Shown in pieces: positions 58,488 to 64,000 of a stretch of 64,000 nt of DNA (within the stretch, counting starts at the first letter, position 1; each line of letters opens with the position of its first letter). Location of the stretch: assembly GCA_964497615.1 (NCBI GenBank), contig CAZCEC010000006.1:1-64000 (forward strand). Direction: 5' to 3'. The notes under the pieces were generated by a model, which was not told where the DNA came from, made no database searches, and saw only the letters and a program-made list of their open reading frames with translations. A program made the translations under genes and the position numbers. The DNA is from CAZCEC01 sp964497615 (GTDB lineage: Bacteria > Chloroflexota > Anaerolineae > Anaerolineales > UBA6663).

Positions 58488-60161
58488 ATGCGGCGCAGAG
58501 TCAAAGGCTTTGTCACCGTCCGGGCCATCAGCGGCACCTACGTCGTCTTCCTGGCGTTCGACATGCTGCGGGCCGACGCCACCGGGCTGATGGGCTTCGC
58601 CATCCACCGCACCGACCTCACCGAGGGCGACTCCGGCTGGCTGCGCGGCAACAAGACCTTCGCCAGCGTCCGCCCCTCCACCGGCCTGGAAGACGCCAGC
58701 AGCCGCGAGCACCCGTTCCAGGCCTTTCAGTGGGCCGACTACGCCGCCAAGCCCGATCATCGCTACCGCTACAAGGTCATTCCCCTCTACGGTCGGCCGG
58801 GCGCGCTCCAGCCCAAGCGCGCCACCAGCGTCACCATTGCCACCGAGCCGCTCACTGGCGGCACCCTGGACGTGCACTTCAACCGGGCCGCCATCGCCTC
58901 GCAGGCCTTCGCCCGCCAGTTCGCTGGGCAGACCCTGGACCAGGCCGGCGCTCCCGGCTACGCCTGGCTGGCCCGCGACCTGCTGCCGTCCATGCTGGCC
59001 TTCATCGCCCAGGCGCGCGACAGCGCCTACAGCCTGCGCGCCGCCATCTACGAATTGCGCTGGCCCGAGGTCAACCGGGCCTTCAAGGCCGCGGCCGAGG
59101 CCGGCGCGGATGTGCAGATCATCTACCACGCCAAGACCGACGAGACCGGCCATCAGAACCGCGCGCAGATCGGCGTGGACGGCATCGGGGAGCTGGTCAG
59201 GCCGCGCGCCCGCGCCAAGCTCATGCACAACAAGTTCATCGTGCTGTGCAAGGCCGGCAAGCCCATCGCGGTGTGGACCGGCTCCACTAATTGCAGCCGC
59301 AACGCCTTCTTCGGCCAGCTCAACACCGGCTTCGCGGTGCGCGACCGCGCTGTGGCCCGCGCCTATCTGGCCTACTGGAACACCCTGCTCGGCGACCCGG
59401 CCTCCGCTGCCCTGAAGGACTGGGCCGACGCCCAGAACCCCCTCCCGCCCCTGGACGAGGCCGACGCCCTGACGCCTATCTTCTCGCCGCGCCGCGGCCG
59501 CAGCGTTTTCGACTGGTGGCTGCGCCTGGCCGCCACGCAGGGCAAGCCCCTGTTCATGACCTTCCCCTTTGGCATCGTCAAGGACTTCCGGCCGGTGTTC
59601 GGCCAGGCCGATCAGGTGCTGCGCTTCGGCCTGCTGGACAAGTACGTCAATGGCGGCAACGCCGCCTCGCGCGCCGCCGCCATCGCCGAGATCGAGCAGC
59701 TTCGCCGCCGCGCCAACGTCGGCCTGGCGCTGGGTGAGCGCATCTTCGTGGATTGGATTGACGGCTGGCGCAAGGAGGCGGCCCCCATCGGCGTCAACGT
59801 CAACTGGGTGCACACCAAGTTCATGCTCCTCGACCCGCTGGGCCCCAAGCCGGTGACCATGACTGGCTCGGCCAACTGGAGCGAGCCCAGCGTGACCGAC
59901 AACGACGAGAACATGCTGCTCATCCGTGGCCACCGGCGCGTGGCCGACATCTACTTCGGCGAGTTCATGCGCATCTTCGCCCACCACCGCTTCCGCGAGT
60001 CGGTGAAGCGCCACATCGACCAGTTCGGCGCGGAGGCCTTCAACACCTGGAAACCGCAGGACCTGTTCGAAGATTGGCGCAAGTGGGTCCCCGCCCACTA
60101 CCGCGCCGGCTCCGAGAAAGACATCAAGCGCCGCTACTTCGCGGGCGCCCAGCCCGCCTGA
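58488..60161 (+). CDS. Phospholipase D-like (HKD) protein
   Basis: A 557-residue protein with two HKD-like motifs. The first is KLMHNKFIVLCKAG with WTGSTNCSRNAF (about 246-275); its Asp position is Cys. The second is VHTKFMLLDPLG followed by TMTGSANWSEPS (about 443-466), a complete HxKxxxxD. An N-terminal domain (about 1-130) precedes them. The sequence is a typical PLDc_2 layout with about 190 residues between motifs. The family cuts phosphodiesters in lipids or nucleic acid; which is unknown. No signal peptide. AAGGAGG is seven bases before ATG 58488. Confidence 0.87.
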   Translation: MRRRVKGFVTVRAISGTYVVFLAFDMLRADATGLMGFAIHRTDLTEGDSGWLRGNKTFASVRPSTGLEDASSREHPFQAFQWADYAAKPDHRYRYKVIPLYGRPGALQPKRATSVTIATEPLTGGTLDVHFNRAAIASQAFARQFAGQTLDQAGAPGYAWLARDLLPSMLAFIAQARDSAYSLRAAIYELRWPEVNRAFKAAAEAGADVQIIYHAKTDETGHQNRAQIGVDGIGELVRPRARAKLMHNKFIVLCKAGKPIAVWTGSTNCSRNAFFGQLNTGFAVRDRAVARAYLAYWNTLLGDPASAALKDWADAQNPLPPLDEADALTPIFSPRRGRSVFDWWLRLAATQGKPLFMTFPFGIVKDFRPVFGQADQVLRFGLLDKYVNGGNAASRAAAIAEIEQLRRRANVGLALGERIFVDWIDGWRKEAAPIGVNVNWVHTKFMLLDPLGPKPVTMTGSANWSEPSVTDNDENMLLIRGHRRVADIYFGEFMRIFAHHRFRESVKRHIDQFGAEAFNTWKPQDLFEDWRKWVPAHYRAGSEKDIKRRYFAGAQPA

Positions 60162-60322
60162 TGCTACGTCCGTCCGAGTCAGCCGTTGTCGAGCGGCCTG
60201 CTGCGCGTGGGTCTAAGCCACCGGAAGTGGTTGTCACTCCGAGGCGGTCTTTGCCGAGGAATCTGACGCCTGATAAGCTTAAGCCGCTTCCGTGATCCAC
60301 CTTTCATCCCAGGAGACGCCTC

Positions 60323-60832
60323 ATGTCCGACGCCCCCCTGCTCGAATTCATGCGCTACAACAACTGGGCCAACGGGCAGGTGCTGGCCGCCTGCCAGCAG
60401 TTGAGCGAAGACCAGCTCGCCGCCGCCGCCCCCGGCGCCTACGGCACCATCCGCGCCACCCTGCAGCACATCCTCCGCGCCGAGAGCCGCTACGCCTTTC
60501 GCTTCACCGGAATAACCCTGGAGCCGCCTTTCAAGTGGGACGACCCGCCCAGCCTCGCCGCCCTGGCCGCCTACCACGCCCAGGTGAGCGCCGCCCTGCT
60601 GGAGATCGCCGGCCGCCTCAGCCCGGACCACCTCGTCACCGCCGAGTGGGATGGCAAGCCGGTCCGCTTCCAGGCGATGGCCCTCTTCATCCAGGTCATC
60701 AACCACGGCATCGAGCACCGCACCAACATCACCACCATCCTCAGCGGCCTCGGCCTGCCCGCGCCCGATGTGGCCGGCTGGGACTACCTGGACGCCCACA
60801 AGGAACGGTTTGCGTTTGGAGACGCCGCGTGA
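60323..60832 (+). CDS. DinB-family protein
   Basis: A 169-residue four-helix-bundle protein of the DinB/YfiT superfamily. The first helix has LLEFMRYNNWANGQVLAACQ. The three metal His are compatible with LQHILRAE (about 52) and INHGIEHRTN (about 132-136). The family includes thiol transferases (bacillithiol or mycothiol-dependent) and uncharacterised proteins. GGAG lies upstream. It overlaps the next gene by GTGA, so the two are probably co-translated. Confidence 0.87.
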   Translation: MSDAPLLEFMRYNNWANGQVLAACQQLSEDQLAAAAPGAYGTIRATLQHILRAESRYAFRFTGITLEPPFKWDDPPSLAALAAYHAQVSAALLEIAGRLSPDHLVTAEWDGKPVRFQAMALFIQVINHGIEHRTNITTILSGLGLPAPDVAGWDYLDAHKERFAFGDAA

Positions 60833-61347
60833 AAGCGGCCCTGCCCGCCTGGGCGCTCCAGCCCGCCGCCCCCGCCGACCACGCCCTGGCCCGCGCCGCC
60901 CACCAGCGCGGCCAATTGCGCGTCCAGTGGCCCGACCATAAGCCCCTGCGCGCCTGGGCCAAGGCGCATGGCTGGCCCGCGCCCATGTTCGGCTTCGAGG
61001 ACACCTTTCTCGGCCACATGCTTCTCAGCCCTGAGAACTTCGCCCTGGCGCTGGCCGAGGGCGGCCTCGCCCTTCAATTGCCCCGGCGCGAATACACCTT
61101 GCCGCCCGAAGAACTCGCCGAGCTAGACGACTTGTACGCGGCGCGCGGCGCCGATGGGCGGCCTTCCAGTTGGGGTAGCCTGGTCGCGGCCCTGCGCGAA
61201 ATCCGCCGCGCGGTGGAAGCGGGCGTGACCGTGCACGTCGAGGGCGCGCCGCCCCTGCAAAGCTGGCAGGGATTCTACGCTTGGGCCCACGGCCGCTACC
61301 ACATGCTGGAAGACGGCTACGACGACTGGATTGGGCACGACGGCTGA
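60829..61347 (+). CDS. Hypothetical protein coupled to the DinB gene
   Basis: A 172-residue protein with no family I can name. It starts VKAALPAWALQPAAPADHAL with GTG overlapping the DinB stop (GTGA) and has GGAG eight bases upstream. PMFGFEDTFLGHMLLSPENF and the C-terminal WQGFYAWAHGRYHMLEDGYDDW are aromatic and His-rich. No signal or membrane segment. Coupling to a DinB protein suggests a shared role. Confidence 0.72.
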   Translation: MKAALPAWALQPAAPADHALARAAHQRGQLRVQWPDHKPLRAWAKAHGWPAPMFGFEDTFLGHMLLSPENFALALAEGGLALQLPRREYTLPPEELAELDDLYAARGADGRPSSWGSLVAALREIRRAVEAGVTVHVEGAPPLQSWQGFYAWAHGRYHMLEDGYDDWIGHDG

Positions 61348-61476
61348 GCCAAATACTTAGCCGCAATTCCCGCTTTTTCATCGGATGACACGCTGGTGTC
61401 CTACTCTGTGTCATCACCGGGGCGCTCAATTGAACGCTCCTATAGCACAAGTATGTCTCACTGGGTCCAACGTCCT

Positions 61477-61532
61477 GCGTCCCTGAAGAGGGACGCGGCG
61501 GCCGCAGGCCTTCAGGCGCGAATTCCATTCGC
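61477..61532. repeat. Solo REP-like module, copy of 590-645
   Basis: Fifty-two of 56 bases match the module beside the RAYT gene, including the GCGTCCCT-GAAG-AGGGACGC hairpin and the GCGAAT-TCC-ATTCGC hairpin. No transposase is nearby, as expected for a mobilised REP sequence. Confidence 0.85.
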
Positions 61533-61710
61533 CGGCCCGCTCTGGCTGGCTGGCCCACCCGCGCCCGCTCCTCCGGCGTCGCCTCCATTTCAACAATCCA
61601 CCCTTGACAAATAGAACATCGGTGCTATCATCCTGGTCATGGCCGCGCGCCGCGCCGTGCCTGCCCGCCTGCCCGCTTCCCCCGTCTGCCTCGCCCCCCA
61701 ACCCCTCCCC

Positions 61711-61814
61711 GTGACAGATCGCGACAGATCGCGACAGATCGTTTTTGGCATCTGTCGCGCCCGAATCGCCTTGTTTTATAGGCGTTTCCGGTTCCCGCGA
61801 CAGATGCGACAGAT
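61711..61814. promoter_or_regulatory. Array of CGACAGAT-type repeats upstream of methylmalonyl-CoA mutase
   Basis: GTGACAGATC, GCGACAGATC and GCGACAGATC are tandem 10-mers at 61711-61740. ATCTGTCGC at 61750-61758 is the inverted form. GCGACAGAT occurs twice more in tandem at 61797-61814. Six half-sites within 104 bp look like a binding array for a regulator, or iterons. The array ends 137 bp before the mutase start. Confidence 0.6.
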
Positions 61815-61866
61815 TTTTCGCAAATTCTCACCCCGCTCTCACTGCCTTGCGTCCCCTGAGTCCCCT

Positions 61867-61902
61867 ATTTCCCCCATTTCCCTCATTTCCTTTATTTCCC
61901 TC
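61867..61902 (+). repeat. Four tandem ATTTCCnnn 9-mers in a pyrimidine tract
   Basis: ATTTCCCCC, ATTTCCCTC, ATTTCCTTT and ATTTCCCTC repeat with a 9-bp period inside a longer C/T run (61852-61912). It directly precedes the TATAAT box. Confidence 0.65.
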
Positions 61903-61914
61903 TTCCTCCCCGGG

Positions 61915-61920
61915 TATAAT
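61915..61920 (+). promoter_or_regulatory. -10 hexamer TATAAT of the mutase gene
   Basis: TATAAT lies 30 bases before ATG 61951 and predicts a leader of about 24 nt with CAGGAG. The pyrimidine tract occupies the -35 position. Confidence 0.5.
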
Positions 61921-61950
61921 CCCCTCAGTCCGCCGCCCCAGGAGCTGCCC

Positions 61951-63621
<1,671 letters not shown>

Positions 63622-63637
63622 CCCGCACCGGTGCGGG
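63622..63637. terminator. Perfect palindrome directly after the mutase stop codon
   Basis: CCCGCACC-GGTGCGGG is a 16-bp perfect palindrome starting right after the TAG. It is a possible terminator core, but no T tract follows. Confidence 0.45.
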
Positions 63638-63758
63638 GCCTATCGCCGAACTCATCGTTCATCGCTGTCATGTTGAGCGCGAGGCGTGCCCCGTTACCTT
63701 GCACCCATTCCGCGCGAAACATATCGCCGATGAGCCATTGTAACGACAACGATTTCCT

Positions 63759-64000
63759 GTGAGTATTGAAACCTGGTATCACGTCACCGTCGACGACACC
63801 GGCCTCTACCGCAGCGTTAGCCCACCGGGCCGCGAAGCCTGGTCCGATTTCCTCGCCTGGGCCGGCATTGAGCGCGTTTGCCTGGAGATGGAAGGCTTCG
63901 TCGGCTCGGACACCATCCATCTCTTCGCCCGCCACCGCCCGGAAAGCTACGCCATCCCCACCGCCGCCGATGGCGGCCCGGCCCTCATCGGCGAACTCGT
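63759..64000 (+). CDS. Partial hypothetical protein running off the right edge
   Basis: An open frame starts at GTG 63759 (MSIETWYHVTVDDTGLYRSV) and stays open to the end of the window (about 80 codons). It continues WSDFLAWAGIERVCLEMEGF and LFARHRPESYAIPTAADGG. Codon use fits a real gene, with the usual G/C-rich third positions. The family is not recognised. The opposing minus frame is probably a shadow. Confidence 0.6.
   Translation, partial: MSIETWYHVTVDDTGLYRSVSPPGREAWSDFLAWAGIERVCLEMEGFVGSDTIHLFARHRPESYAIPTAADGGPALIGEL

Noticed and set aside
61711..61814. Replication origin
   Set aside because: No dnaA, rep or parA genes and no DnaA-box consensus; the repeats fit a regulatory array better.

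Overview
The window is about 68% GC by eye, densely packed, with genes on both strands, many GTG/TTG starts, short overlaps inside operons, strong -10 hexamers that mostly lack a -35, and many intergenic hairpins. The gene mix suggests a free-living Chloroflexota bacterium. It includes a stand-alone methylmalonyl-CoA mutase catalytic subunit, a formate dehydrogenase with HoxEF/HoxU-like NADH modules, PT-rich lipoproteins, giant beta-helix surface proteins ending in an xLPxxxR-type tail, and a cNMP-DUF1003 fusion. This taxonomic call is inference from gene content, not from a marker phylogeny.

Layout. 1-650: a REP-associated tyrosine transposase between inverted REP-like hairpin modules; a solo module lies 60 kb away at 61477-61532. 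792-2737: dnaK with a strong terminator. 2846-7040: housekeeping genes (SRPBCC, YqhA-like, MDR reductase, membrane metalloprotease-like protein, HAD phosphatase). 7096-8250: iron alcohol dehydrogenase, abutted by an AT-richer type II restriction-modification cassette (8256-10291) made of endonuclease, controller protein and Dam-type methylase, with a near-consensus promoter and a perfect 17-bp palindromic operator. 10391-15184: aminotransferase, LysE exporter, a truncated methyltransferase and a complete polar amino acid ABC operon. 15216-21891: J-domain/FGE fusion, unknown proteins, BenE-like transporter, a site-2-protease-like protein lacking its catalytic Glu, and a PleD-like diguanylate cyclase.

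22094-31532 is a one-carbon module: formate-tetrahydrofolate ligase and, 2-7 kb away, an operon for an NAD-linked formate dehydrogenase (NuoEF fusion, single-domain response regulator, HoxU-like ferredoxin subunit, catalytic subunit). Together they could move carbon between CO2, formate and 10-formyl-THF. 31615-38905: acetyltransferase, small protein, GH38 alpha-mannosidase, two tandem phytanoyl-CoA-dioxygenase paralogs, PhoU and an esterase lipoprotein. 38906-39227 holds a possible small RNA and back-to-back terminators.

39228-45174 is a minus-strand run, prfA-prmC-HAD-tsaC-membrane protein-GT4-WecG, with a terminator-like hairpin in its leader. 45309-58296 is rich in envelope proteins: cNMP-DUF1003, a secreted protein, a VIT/VWA protein, four lipoproteins (two paralogous, one with tandem Cys-rich repeats), a remnant of a surface protein and a 1126-residue beta-helix protein. 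58488-64000: phospholipase D-like protein, a DinB pair, then a long non-coding region with a CGACAGAT repeat array in front of methylmalonyl-CoA mutase, and a partial gene running off the right edge.

No rRNA, tRNA, CRISPR array or prophage was seen. The most interesting unexplained signals are the CGACAGAT array, leaderless-type promoters, the REP/RAYT pair, the intergenic RNA candidate and the R-M operator.
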